Positions 10,290-21,000 of a stretch of 40,697 nucleotides of DNA are shown piece by piece (position 1 is the first letter of the stretch; each line of letters begins with the position of its first letter). Below the pieces are notes generated by a model. The model saw only the letters and a program-made list of their open reading frames with translations. It was not told the DNA's origin and did no database searches. The DNA is taken from NCBI GenBank assembly GCA_900088475.1, contig FLMG01004424.1:1-40697 (forward strand), in the 5' to 3' direction. Made by a program: the position numbers and the translations under genes. This DNA comes from Hyphochytrium catenoides (taxonomy: Eukaryota > Sar > Hyphochytriomycetes > Hyphochytriales > Hyphochytriaceae).

Positions 10290-11351
10290 GGAATATATGA
10301 ACGGAAGGATAGAGGCTTTCTGGTCGTCTCCACGACGTCATTCATAAGATATCTGAGGTGCTTCAACTAATAATAAAGCGGTGACCAAGCAGCGGTAGCG
10401 TAAATAGATTAGCACTGATGCTGATGCCTCTGACTACTTCATCATAAACTGCCTTGATGGGGACCAGCAGCTATAGCAGAGAAGGAGGCAGCAGCTAGTG
10501 GCGGTGGCGGGGACTCCTGCTGCTGCTGGCATCATCAAGGTGTTCTGATGAATTAGAAAGCAAGTAATACATTCTGTTTGTAGCGCAGCCAATCCTTTCA
10601 CCACTGAGGAGGTCCCTGGCTGCACCACTGCCTGCCTAACGAAGACACCCAAAGAGCTAGCAGAAGAACTGTTCTCAACATAAAGATGATCACCTCTTAA
10701 TCTCATACTTCTTAGGACGACAGATGAGCATGCATCAGAGGACGAGCAGCTAAGATCTTCGCAGATGAGATTAACGTAGTGGCGGCTATTGCAGCTGCAA
10801 ACCATGGTGGTTGAGGGTCTTCAGATGGAGCTCCTAGGCACCTGAAGAAGAAATGAGCGATATCCTTCTCGAGTGTCTCTCACTCTCTCTCAGTGCGGCT
10901 TCTTCCCGTTGTTGGTCGTGTCTTTCCTACCAGTGCACTCACTCCTCTTCTCACTCTCTCTCTCCTCTCTCTCGCCTGATCTCATCACTTGGCCCTTTGA
11001 GACTGTTGTCTCTGTGCCTTTACCTTCCTTCCTCTTTGCTTCCCTGCTGCTGCTCTCGTCTCTCTCTCCTGGCCCAAGGTTATCTGTTAATAACATTCCT
11101 CCTCCTTCTTTGCCGTCTGTCTTCCAGCTTCTGGAACTAATACACTGTAAGACGTTTATCTCTTTTCACTCTGTCTTGGGAGACCAGAGCATTAGGAGAA
11201 AACTGCTGGTGAAACGGCTTTGGAGGGACTTCTTCGTCCTTGTTCTTCAGCGTCAGTAACCGTTTCTCCCCCTAGGTCATTTTTGAGTCTTGACGAAGAA
11301 GAGACGCACAGAGAGGACAGAGGAGAGAAAGAAAGAGAGGTAGAGAGAGAG

Positions 11352-11404
<53 letters not shown>

Positions 11405-12180
11405 CAACAAAGAGCAAGAAGATCTTGAGTTGCAATGGTAGCTTTCGTAGCAGGAGCTTTCACCTCTTTCGAGCCCGAGGCGGGAGTCATAGGAGGAGCT
11501 GGGAGAAGTGCCGATCGGAAGACGCGTTACCATGTCCCCGAAGGAGAGACAGCGGAGGATGCAGAGCAAAGGGGAGGAAGAGAGCTGTTGATGAGAAGAA
11601 GAGGATTGGGACGGAGCGCGGGACCACCTATTTCCTCGTTCCTCCTCCTCCTCCGCTTCGTCTGTCAGAGCTTCTAACAGTAACAAGTAAGGAGAGCATG
11701 CTTTTGGCGGTGCCTTGCTCGTAAAAGAAGGAGAGTGTGGCTAAATGGAGAAGGAAAGGGTCTTCTTAAGGGTCCCGTAGTCCCTCTTCTCCCACTCCTC
11801 GGCCGACGAGTCTCCTTCAGCTTCCTCTCTCGCTCTACGTCAGCAACCCTTCCCGTTGTCATTTGACCTGTCCAGCCCGTCTGCCACCCGGTTTAGCTCG
11901 GACGTGCTCCTAGGCTCTACACAGAGGCTAGAGGAGTTCCCACCGGAAGGAAGTCAGGAAGAAGGCAAAGAGGCCAAGAGACTGGAGCCCTAACACTTGA
12001 GCTACAACGTAAGACAGTCGGCCACCACTTGCAAACAGTTACCATGAAGGTGGCAGCTTGTAGAAGAAGAGAGAAAGAGACGAGCAATGTCCCAGGAAGT
12101 CCAGTGCTGTCAACTACGAAGTGAGAACCTCCTGGGGAGAATAGTAGAATCTAGCTCTTTCTCCTCCGGTGGAGTCAACC
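10290..12180. other. Intergenic region rich in CT/GA tracts
   Basis: This lies between paralogues 1 and 2 on the same strand. It contains pyrimidine-rich DNA at about 10870-11100 and a long (GA)n tract. Frames such as 10434-10805 and 11192-11686 (minus) are low-complexity translations with no domain. It presumably holds the 3' end of paralogue 1 and the promoter of paralogue 2. No TATA box or other definite element could be assigned. Confidence 0.5.
11301..11402. repeat. (GA)n microsatellite
   Basis: An imperfect GA/GAAA tract becomes a perfect GA run from about 11358 to 11402. It lies about 780 bp upstream of paralogue 2. Such polypurine runs are prone to length change and to unusual DNA structure. 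Confidence 0.95.
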
Positions 12181-14577
12181 ATGGTCTCCGTGGACGTGAA
12201 CGCTTCGTCGTCACCTTCACAGGGCTCATATTTCCCAACAGCCTCTCTCTCTCTCTTTTCCCCGCAAGCAACTAGCCAGGAGAGAGAACAGCGAAGTGCA
12301 TCGAGGACGTCGGCAGCTACTGCTTCTTCTCCCAAAAGCACCCATCTGCAACTAGCAGCTGTTGATGTGAGAGAGATCGTGGAGAAGAAAAGAGAAAAGA
12401 AATTATGGGCTAACACGGAACCCAATAGCATTAATAAGCAAGAAGGGACGAAGCAGTCAAAGACTAAGGCCTTAGTGGCCACTTGCGCCTGGCAGGAGCT
12501 GTCCGAGGAAGAGAGTCGGACGACGGTGCTAGTCTGGCTCTTCGGCCAGCGCTTCACTGACAAATTCTTCCGATGGACACGCCTCTTTCCTTTCCTGAGC
12601 CCTCTCTCGTTGGCCGGCTTTTTCTTCACCGCATACTTTCTGCTTCTTTCTTCTGCCCCAGAGGAGACCAAGATAATGGTCTACTGGGCGGTAGCGTTCC
12701 CATGTCTTCTCTCTATTGCTCTGCATAACTTCGCGGTCATGAACCTGCTCATGGTCCGTCAACTGTTACGGATGTTCGACACGTGGTGGTTCCTTATAGA
12801 GACAGCTCTTCTATCCCTTACTCTGCCTTTCCTCCTCTGTCTCAAGGCGACAGGGATCCTTTATAGCATCAATCTCTTCTTCGGAGTTATTCTAGGCTTC
12901 CTCTCTTACGACAGTCTTTCCCTAAATGTGAGGACAAGCGTGAGAAGGTCGTTATTCCTGTCTTCTGTCTTCTTCTTCTCTCAATTTGCCATCATCTACT
13001 TCCGTCTACCTAGTGAACTCTGCTTCTATCGCTTGGAGCTAGCAGGAGGCGCGGGAGGAGGACCTTGGTTCAAGCCCGAGTGCTCGGACGAAACACTTAA
13101 TGAAAGACCTGAATGGAGCTTGTCTCTCTTTCAGTTCAGCAGCACTCGGCTGTATACCATCAGCATCTTGGCTTTCAAGCTCACCTACTTTGCCCATCGG
13201 CACCCGCAGGATTGCGTGCTAATACGCTCACATGTTCGTTTAGTGGAGGCGGCAGTCGCGGCAAATTCTGCTGCGCAGCTGAATAGAGCGTCTCATGGGG
13301 CTATACTACGGCTGCTGCCTGAGACTAGTATCAAGACCATCACCAAGCCAAGACCCAAGACATTAGTGTGTCCATCAAGAGTACTCTCAGATACTAGCAC
13401 CTCTAACAAGGCGGTTGTTGTCGATACTACTGCCACCTCCATCGTCGCTGCTGCGGAGGATAATAGGTCCACGAAAGGAAGTGCAGTAGGAGAGAACGGA
13501 CAAAGGAAGAAGAAGAAGAAAGCTCTCGTGGCCGGCAATCCAATCCATCAGCTAACCGTAGATGATAGCAACACCACTTTGATGATGTCTCTCTTTGGAT
13601 CGTCGTTTAGTCAGCGCTGGTTTCAAAAGAAGAGAAGCCTCGTCTGGCAGAGCTCCCTGGCCGTTGTGGGCTACTTCTCTGTTATCTTCGCCATTCCCTT
13701 GGGGCTAGATGATTGGACGATGACCGTGCTTACGTTAGGTGTCATGGCCCCTAGCACTCTGTATCTGATGCTCTACTTCTCAGGGCTGATGAATGTTTAC
13801 ATTGTCCGCCGATGTCTCAAGATCTTTGACACCCGATGGATACTTTTAGAAGCTACGGTCTTTGTGTTTACTATGCCACTTGTCTTCTGCCAACGGGGTC
13901 ACTGGACATTCGGTGTAGGCGCCAATGGGCTCATAGGCATTTGCTTTGGCTATCTCTTCTATGATAGCTTCCCCATTGGGGTTAGAAGATCGATGCGCGT
14001 AGGCTTGGCAGGAACAGCTGTGGCATATGTTATCCTGTTAGTTCTTTTTTACTCCAGAACTCTTCCTGGTACTTGCTTCTACCGTGTCAGTTGGCATGGA
14101 AAGGATCACTTCTTACTAGACAAAGGACTTCCACGGCAGGCGGCTGGTCAGGGGGAAGAAGATGGGTCAGCAGCTATTGTCCACTGCATCTTCCTCTTAC
14201 GCAGACAATTCTTCTCAACTTCTTTCACGATGACCCTGTCCGTCTTTGAGCTATGTTGCAGTCGGTTCTCAACGCTCACCATAATGGTATCAAAGATTGT
14301 CGCCACGGCTCTAAAACACCCTGAGGACTGCGTCCTCCTAAAGTCGCGTCTACGATTAGTAGAGACGGCAATAATAGAGTCATCCACGCAACAGGCTGCA
14401 GAAGGGCCCCCACTAGAAGAAGATCCTGGCAATAGCAGTGCTAGTGACGTCGCAGACAAGGCAACGTGTAGATTCTCATTAGGAGAAGGAGACAAGAAAG
14501 GGACATCAGTCGCAGTTCACCCTGCTGTTAGTGCTTCAATGGCAGTTAGTGCTTTCGATTCTCTGTCGGGCTCCTGA
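12181..14577 (+). CDS. Duplicated 2x6-helix membrane protein, paralogue 2
   Basis: The start is ATG at 12181 in the context ACCATGG, giving 798 residues; the open frame begins slightly earlier without ATG. A Ser/Thr-rich N-terminal tail of about 90 residues is followed by repeat 1 (about 12460-13250), a linker of about 85 residues, repeat 2 (about 13511-14365) and a short tail. Both repeats begin KALVA and an acidic LSEEES/TVDDS stretch, then LFG. They contain helix pairs around MFDTWW and IFDTRW, a YDS(L/F) loop after helix 4, a C-F-Y-R motif after helix 5, and end in CVLIRSHVRLVE and CVLLKSRLRLVE. The loop between helices 5 and 6 carries extra cysteines in repeat 1. By the positive-inside rule the Arg/Lys-rich boxes are probably cytosolic. 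No known family was recognised. There is no intron. It is closest to the gene at 22818. Confidence 0.85.
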   Translation: MVSVDVNASSSPSQGSYFPTASLSLFSPQATSQEREQRSASRTSAATASSPKSTHLQLAAVDVREIVEKKREKKLWANTEPNSINKQEGTKQSKTKALVATCAWQELSEEESRTTVLVWLFGQRFTDKFFRWTRLFPFLSPLSLAGFFFTAYFLLLSSAPEETKIMVYWAVAFPCLLSIALHNFAVMNLLMVRQLLRMFDTWWFLIETALLSLTLPFLLCLKATGILYSINLFFGVILGFLSYDSLSLNVRTSVRRSLFLSSVFFFSQFAIIYFRLPSELCFYRLELAGGAGGGPWFKPECSDETLNERPEWSLSLFQFSSTRLYTISILAFKLTYFAHRHPQDCVLIRSHVRLVEAAVAANSAAQLNRASHGAILRLLPETSIKTITKPRPKTLVCPSRVLSDTSTSNKAVVVDTTATSIVAAAEDNRSTKGSAVGENGQRKKKKKALVAGNPIHQLTVDDSNTTLMMSLFGSSFSQRWFQKKRSLVWQSSLAVVGYFSVIFAIPLGLDDWTMTVLTLGVMAPSTLYLMLYFSGLMNVYIVRRCLKIFDTRWILLEATVFVFTMPLVFCQRGHWTFGVGANGLIGICFGYLFYDSFPIGVRRSMRVGLAGTAVAYVILLVLFYSRTLPGTCFYRVSWHGKDHFLLDKGLPRQAAGQGEEDGSAAIVHCIFLLRRQFFSTSFTMTLSVFELCCSRFSTLTIMVSKIVATALKHPEDCVLLKSRLRLVETAIIESSTQQAAEGPPLEEDPGNSSASDVADKATCRFSLGEGDKKGTSVAVHPAVSASMAVSAFDSLSGS

Positions 14578-15098
14578 AGAACGCTGCTAGATGCGGTCAC
14601 TTGCGCCTGGTCGTGGATAATGACAAATGGATAGTCCCTTCCTGCAGTGCTCTCTCATGACGCCTTGGGGAGGGTCCCGGGGCCCTAGAGCCCACTTGGC
14701 CATCTAGCTGTGAATTGAGGGCACAGCGCATTGGACGAGGAGGCAGAATTGGTAAGATCAAGCACAAGAGGACAAGGAGGAAAAAGGGAGAACCCAGCCA
14801 GTTTACTATCGTTAAGGACGCAGTAGGACTGATCCCCCGCTAACTCAACGTACCGTGCTAGCTACTAAGCTAATAATAATAACGGACCAAAGTTAAGAGA
14901 GGCTAATTTTCTCTAGGGCTGCCTCAGCCACCGCCAAGCTCGACCTCCATTCCACGACCCGTCATATACGCCCAACATAGCCTAGATCCTCCCTTTGCTT
15001 TCCCGCTAGTTGGCAATAGACCCACTTAATAGTGAGAAGCTGCCGCCGTTGTCTGCTTCGCGAAAAATTGTGCGACGTGTGACCCAACTTTGGGTCAT
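14578..15098. other. Convergent intergenic region
   Basis: This is the 3' flank shared by paralogue 2 (plus) and the DUF4246 frame (minus). It contains no reading frame of note. A short AT-rich stretch near 14868-14883 (TAATAATAATAAC) is the only AU-rich signal seen, and it is not a standard poly(A) hexamer. Confidence 0.5.
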
Positions 15099-16931
15099 TT
15101 AGTAGTCCACTTCGAGGCTTCCCTCGCCTCTTTCCTGCTGCTGATCATCTTCATCTTCCTGTGTCGAATCTTCGTCGTCGTCGTCATCGTTTTGATCCTC
15201 ATAATCTGAAAATGACAGCGATGACAATGAGGACTCTTCTTCTTCTTCGTCTTCCTCAACAGAGAACCATCGCTCCCTATGTCTTAGCCATTTCTGTCTC
15301 TCACCCATTCTGATAGCAGCCTGGACTTCCTGCCATTCGTTGACTGTTAAGCTGGCGTAGTAGTTCTCTTCCTCCGAAAAGCACCAGCGCTCAAAATGGA
15401 GATATCTGTTGTGCCGTAGCGCTTCTTTAAGGGAAATTGGGGAAGGCAGGAAGCTCATAATCCTCAGGAGAAGCTCCACAGAGAGATGTAGAGGGGCAGC
15501 CACCTCTTCTAGGGTTCTCATGATAAGGAAAGAAGAGATCTCGAACGGCTGGTTGGGGATCTCTCTCGTGGAGATAATTCGGTGCTGAGGGCATACTAGA
15601 AGGAACGAGAGAGATCTCAACACGACTGCTGATTCTTCCTGACAGTCATCAGGAAGGAAAGAGAGAGACAGCATCTTGTGCTGGACGTTATTGTTGAAGA
15701 CTACGAGGTTTCCTTCATGAACGGGCACAAGACCCACTTGTTGGCTCCCTACAAAACCGTCACCTTCGTAGTACGGGAACAATAAGTCCACACAAAGCTT
15801 CTCGTCTTCATCTTGCTCTTCTTCCTCCCCCTGCGGAGAGAGTTCCAAATGCTCTTCGACAGGTTCCACCTGCCTGAAGGCTAGCCCTCCAGTAGTGAGG
15901 GAAGGGTCAACACGATAGAAGCAAACCCCCACAGCAAGAATATCCTCATGGGGTGCGCCTTCTCTCTTCCACTCTTCCTCAGGTATTTCTTCCCCAGACG
16001 TAGCAGAATGTTCCGCCGCTCGAACGATTACCTGTAGCTCACGCTGGCGAAGAGAGAAGCCACAGCAGCGCTCGAACAAAGGGAGTAGAAGAGAAAAGGC
16101 TTGAGAAATGGCACCATACATTCCTCCATAGAGCTCCTTTGGAAGGGAAACGATGTCTGACCTAATCTCGGTTTCGCCCTTGTCTGACACCCAAAACATG
16201 GAAGGAAGTAGCTGATAGGGAGAGTGCGGCTTCTTCCATCTCAAGCTCTCCGACGCTCTCCAAAGCTCATGAGCCTCTGCAAAGTCCCTGGGATAGCTAA
16301 GACCATCTATGTAGGGATAACGGAACGGATCTACGACTGTGTAAGCGTTGGTATCCCTTCCACTAGTTTCCACGTGATTCGCCCTTTCCTGGTCAATGAA
16401 CAGCTCTCGCAGCCCAGGGCCATGAGAGGCGAGCACAGCGTCCATTTCTCTATTTAGCTTCCCTACTAGGGCCCGCGGAACTATGTTGTCTGCCCAGAGA
16501 ATTCTAGCACGGTTACTGACGATAAGCTTCTCCTCATATAAGTGCCGCGAGAAGTGCATTTGTCCCATGTCTTGACCTCTAAACTTCAGAATATGTGGTT
16601 GACACTGGCGTTGGCTCTCTTTGTTATCAATTTCCTGCCGGAGACCCAGAAGTTTACACTCCATTTCTTTGTCCTGTAGCTCGCCTACTTGATGACGGAT
16701 TAATACGTCCACTGGCCCTTCAATGGACACACCGGCATGCAAGGCTTGTGGATAGGCTAGCCGCACTCTGCGGGCTTGCTCACTACTCACACCTACGGCT
16801 GACCGATAGATAGAAACATATGAGCGCAAAGCCAATGCACAGACCCAAGAGAGAATGTCCAGCGGACCAAATGATAACCCAAAATAACGAGACCTCTTGA
16901 CTGTTAGTGGGCAACGCTCAACGATCCTCAT
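15099..16931 (-). CDS. DUF4246 (PF14033-like) protein
   Basis: This is a 610-residue frame with ATG at 16931. From about residue 235 it follows the DUF4246 family: SPYQLLPSMFWVSDKGE, then a segment ending PLFERC, a central GVCFYR...GGLAFR strand, NNNVQHKM, the hallmark VCPQHRIISTREIPNQP, and a C-terminal PISLKEALRHNR...ER helix. The family is known mainly from fungi, has no established function, and its core resembles 2-oxoglutarate/iron dioxygenases. In fungal members I recall a WHVEG sequence before the first core strand. Here the aligned sequence is EWKREG, so a putative metal-binding His is Lys and activity is doubtful. The last 60 residues are almost all acidic or Ser. The ATG overlaps the stop of the upstream SPRY frame by ATGA, and an in-frame intron could fuse the two (see the SPRY entry). 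If so, the true start lies upstream and the first about 11 codons are intronic. Confidence 0.7.
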   Translation of the reverse strand: MRIVERCPLTVKRSRYFGLSFGPLDILSWVCALALRSYVSIYRSAVGVSSEQARRVRLAYPQALHAGVSIEGPVDVLIRHQVGELQDKEMECKLLGLRQEIDNKESQRQCQPHILKFRGQDMGQMHFSRHLYEEKLIVSNRARILWADNIVPRALVGKLNREMDAVLASHGPGLRELFIDQERANHVETSGRDTNAYTVVDPFRYPYIDGLSYPRDFAEAHELWRASESLRWKKPHSPYQLLPSMFWVSDKGETEIRSDIVSLPKELYGGMYGAISQAFSLLLPLFERCCGFSLRQRELQVIVRAAEHSATSGEEIPEEEWKREGAPHEDILAVGVCFYRVDPSLTTGGLAFRQVEPVEEHLELSPQGEEEEQDEDEKLCVDLLFPYYEGDGFVGSQQVGLVPVHEGNLVVFNNNVQHKMLSLSFLPDDCQEESAVVLRSLSFLLVCPQHRIISTREIPNQPFEISSFLIMRTLEEVAAPLHLSVELLLRIMSFLPSPISLKEALRHNRYLHFERWCFSEEENYYASLTVNEWQEVQAAIRMGERQKWLRHRERWFSVEEDEEEEESSLSSLSFSDYEDQNDDDDDEDSTQEDEDDQQQERGEGSLEVDY

Positions 16932-17897
16932 TCCCCTGTGTTTGGCACTTTAAGTTCCATCTGATGCTTACCACTTCCATCAAGCACTTCCTTTGTAGGA
17001 TATATTATCTGTCCGTTCCTAGTAAAAAAAGGCGATCTTGACACCGGATCATAGCCAGCACCGATCACGTCGCCCACGGAAAAGGTAAGTGATTTTAAGC
17101 TCTCATTGCTGGCGCATTCATTGTTGGGGAAGATCCTCCCCCACAATGAGGCACGAATGCCGGCATCCCTGCGACCATGAAGAAAAATGAGTCTTCGCAA
17201 TGAACTAGCCGGGCTTCAGTCATTGCTACTTCTACAGAATGTCAGCTCTGTCTGTAACAAGAGTACCAGATAGGACTTGAAGAGGAACACTAGGAAAGGG
17301 GTGGAAAGGAGCGGGTATTTTGGTACGAAGAGACGGTCAACTCTCCACACGTATAACGTGCTGCCGAGCTCTTGCTGACCTTGAATAACCTATGCTGAAG
17401 CGATTGGCTGGTCGCCTATACCGGTAGGTGAAGATTCCTTCACAAGGAGCCGATGAACCAAAATGGATGTCCTCCGGGTGGTCTTTCTCAGCAAAACCAA
17501 GAGATACACTCCAGCGTCTCTCTTCCTGGTCACCTTCGCTTGTCTGAACCTTCAGAATCACGCACTCAAGGTAGTATAAACTTTCAGAGTTCTCCTCACA
17601 GCACAGGGGCTTTTCAGAAAGGAGGGACACAATCTTGGATGGATTCGGGCAGCTGCTACGTGTTGCAAGAATCTGCCCATTATTAAAGTCACGATAACGG
17701 AGAGAAGGCAGCCTTTGCGCTCCTTGAAAAGCGTCATTCTCGGTGATCTTGAGAGCGTTCTCTTCGCCTTCGCCACTGGGTAGTACATAGTAACGCACCC
17801 AATTGGAACGGTCGTAATAAGTCAGTGGCGAGGTTGGAAGCTCCTTTATCACCTTGAGTGCCTGGGTCTGGGCGGCCAAAAGAGTCTCACCATCCAA
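16928..17897 (-). CDS. SPRY-domain protein, partial gene model, possibly fused to DUF4246
   Basis: Two exons are supported. The first runs from about 17897 (open frame, no ATG; an acceptor TTTCTCTCCTCAG just upstream suggests an earlier exon) to 17380. A 211-nt intron follows (17379-17169, GTCAGC..CGCAG), joining in phase to give FSIGYSRDAGIRASLWG. The second exon carries GDVIGAGYDPVSRSPFFTRNG, the SPRY strand pair; WSVSLGFAEKDHPEDIHF is the earlier strand. SPRY domains bind proteins or peptides, as in RanBPM and Ssh4-like trafficking adaptors. The frame either stops at 16928 or is spliced at a strong donor, GTAAGC at 16971, to CTAACAG at 16901. That 71-nt phase-1 intron continues in frame as GSVKRSRYFGLSFG into the DUF4246 frame. 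I favour a single SPRY-DUF4246 gene but cannot prove it. The 5' end is unresolved. Confidence 0.6.
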
Positions 17898-18095
17898 GCC
17901 TACAGGAGACTCTGAGGAGAGAAATAGTGTGGCAATTGGAGGTAAGGATGGAGGATCAATAGAGTTACGTAGAAGATGTTAATCGCCATTGTCATAAAAA
18001 TCTCTTCTATGAGCTAGCACCCCCATCCTTTACAAAGTCAAGCTATTCATTTTTAGTCCCCCTTGCCTGACACAGTGCAGCTGGCGGAAAGAATA

Positions 18096-21000
18096 CTAAA
18101 GCTTACCTGAGGAACGGCTTGGGCGACCGCCACCCCTAATCCTCTTCGTCGCAAGAGCCTGCCCAGCACCCGCACAAGACCGTAATGCTCTTTGCGGTGT
18201 CAGGTCTGTTTCACCGCAGCGGAAAGTAGACACCAGAACATAGGCATGCATAGGAGAGATCCCGCTGATCCCCACAGCGTGTAGGTAGAGCATCGCCTGT
18301 GCTGCTTTGGAGGAGGTGACAGCCTGGTGCCAATCCTCTTCTTTCCTAACTCTTTTTAATAAGGCATCTATTCTCTCTCTCTCGCTCTTTGGAGGTGTAT
18401 ATCCTATCAACGGAATTTCATCCTCCAAAAAGGTCCATAAGTCCTCCTCATCCTCCTCGCTGTCGTCTATCTGCTCTTTGTTTCCTGCTGTCTCATCCTC
18501 TTCGCTTATTGTCCCCTCATCCATGCTTTCTTCCCCAGACTCTTGGCCAATGTGACCCGCAAGACCCAGGATCAACCCTAACTGCTGCCCACAGAACTTT
18601 AGTGCTGCCGCCTTGAGCCAGTGAAGAAGTTTCAACCGAGGCTTCGACGACGAATCATGTGTAATGTCAATGGAAGGATTGTATTCGTTGGATAGCGTTG
18701 CATATAAGGCGAGAAGTACGTTCGAAGACCCCACGGCCTTTAGGCTCCAAAGTAGCTCTAGCACAGCTTCCAGGACTTGCCGAGTCATCATAGGAAGCGT
18801 GTCGTGAAGAACCTCTCCGAGGAACTCAGGTGGGAACGAAGCACCATGCTGGCAGAGTTTGAAAACCAAAGTGAGTGCAGATCTCGCGTCTACCTCCCAG
18901 GCTGCTCCGTCGAGCCCGGCTATATCATAAAAGACAGCTCTCCGCTGTAGGAGCCCATGTCCAATGAAAGAGGAAAGGGACGACATGGCCTCAGGTTCCT
19001 TGGCCATCTGGGAGGTGAAAAGAGGGTGGTGAACTAAGCTAAGGCAGGCGCTGAGCACAAGCTGGTTAGATGTTGGATAAAACCCGTCAAACCAGTGGGA
19101 GTCCCATCGTTGCACGTACTCCAGCATTGGTTGCAGCTGTTGCACCAGATGGGCAACGAAATCCTTCCGCTCTAGAAGGTGACGCATTCTCCAAGCGTTC
19201 TTACCTACGGCAATATAGTGCAGAAAGCTCACAAGAGACCAACCCCTTTCTGGTTTACCTACTCCGTCTTCATCAATGTCCGTCACCGGTTCGGTTGTCT
19301 GGGTGCCAGCAGATCGGTAAAGTGCGTCCAAGAGAGGCTCTTCTAGCACCGGCGAGTATGGAACACTAGCTCGGGCGAGGATGCGCGTTAGATTTCGCTG
19401 TAAACAAAGGTTCCAGTCGTCAGAAGGCTCCTCGTCTATAAACAGGTCTAGATGCCTGCTAAAGAGGTCAGCAAGTAGTTGTCGCTCCTTTCTTCCTTCA
19501 AGGATGGGGTGCACAAGATTGTGAATGACGGGTAGCGATGAGCAAGTATCAGACACTTCCCCAGCGAGTGCGTTTGGTGAGGCGGACGGGAAAGACTGAA
19601 GCGAGTCGACAAGGAAACATCGATGAGAGACAAGCGAGAGTAGGCGCTCGTGGATAGTTGCCACTTCTGCTACTAGTCCCCAAAGAAATTGCAGCAGCTC
19701 ATGCTTGTCCTCCACTCCTACAGAAGGGAAGATCGGAGTCGAATGCGAACGGTCTTGCAGTCGCGGGGAGTATTCATCAGAGGGAGCAGTAAACGTTGCA
19801 AGATTGGCGGCTATGGCCCTCACTGCCGCGTGGGCTAGCTCTTGAGTCTTGGTCTGTACGACTCTCAACCTATCGGTCTGCTTGACTAGACTGGTTATTT
19901 GCTGTGACAGCGTCTTATCGGTCTTCGTTTCCGTAGTTGGTAATGATGGCGTAGAAAGCCTGGGTGGTAGCTCTGCGCAGGTAGAGGGCGTCTCAGGCTG
20001 ATAGACATGGTCCAACAGATACTTTCCGCTGGAAAGCACTCTAGGTCCAAGTCTGAAAGCAAGGAGAGTGCTACCGTATCTCATTGTCTCAAGTCGCTCG
20101 GCTTCAATTGTTCCTCTCACCAGCTTTGAAGGTCCACATTGTGGATGGAGTTTGAGCAGTAGATCTTTACACAGATCCACGAGCCGGGAGAAAAATATAG
20201 CGCCTCCAGCAGGCGAGAGAAGGGAGGACGTACCCAATGTCGTGAGATGAGGAAGGTAGAACTCTAGGGGCAGCGCGTTCTGATCGGGACTTGTCGTGGA
20301 GGGTCGCAGCATCTTATCTAGTGTGAGCTCCACGCAGGGACAGAGGGGTAACATTTGACGTAGGCTCTCCCTCCTTGCTTGCCTCCTCTTCCTCTTCCTC
20401 GGAGATGTAATATAGGTCGTGATGCACCTCTAAGATCCATGAAAGTCCCTTCTCTCTGTTCTCGACACCAGTAATTAGATGGCCAAGGACTTCACGCATA
20501 ACCTTCCGCCATGCCTCAGAACCTTCATGTTCAAAGTAGCGACGGAGAAAGGGGCTAAAGGCGCTGATCAGTCTCCAGGCAGTAGCGTGGACGCCTAGGT
20601 CTCGTCTCACAAACCAATGTTGAGGGACGCTGGGCATAGAGTCATCCCAGTAAGTTTGGTGTGGACTTAGCTTCTTTAAACTCTGAAGGCGGAGCCACAC
20701 CTCAAACAGGCCCTCCTCTGATTGCCAGTCTTTATCAGGCTGGCGCCGTGAAGACGTAAATCTGAAGAATGGCGCTTTGGTTAAAGGAAGGTGACGCTCG
20801 TCTTCCCAAGGTTCAGTCTCTTCTCTCGAGCCCTTTGCCTCTTGGTGATAGGCCTTGCGTGCCCGCAACAAGTCCAAGCTCGTGACAATCAGGTTAGCAT
20901 TGGCCTCACTCTTGTCAGACTCGTCCTTCAGCTTCACTTCTTCCAGAAACTGGAACAAGGAGGCAAAGGCCAACCCAACATCTCGCAGAGTTCGCAAGTC

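Noticed and set aside
10434-11686. Several 70-160 codon frames between paralogues 1 and 2
   Set aside because: They are translations of CT/GA repeats (runs of SLSLS or ERERE) and carry no domain.
16928-16931. Translationally coupled ATGA overlap as in a bacterial operon
   Set aside because: The window is eukaryotic and spliced; an in-frame intron is a simpler explanation.
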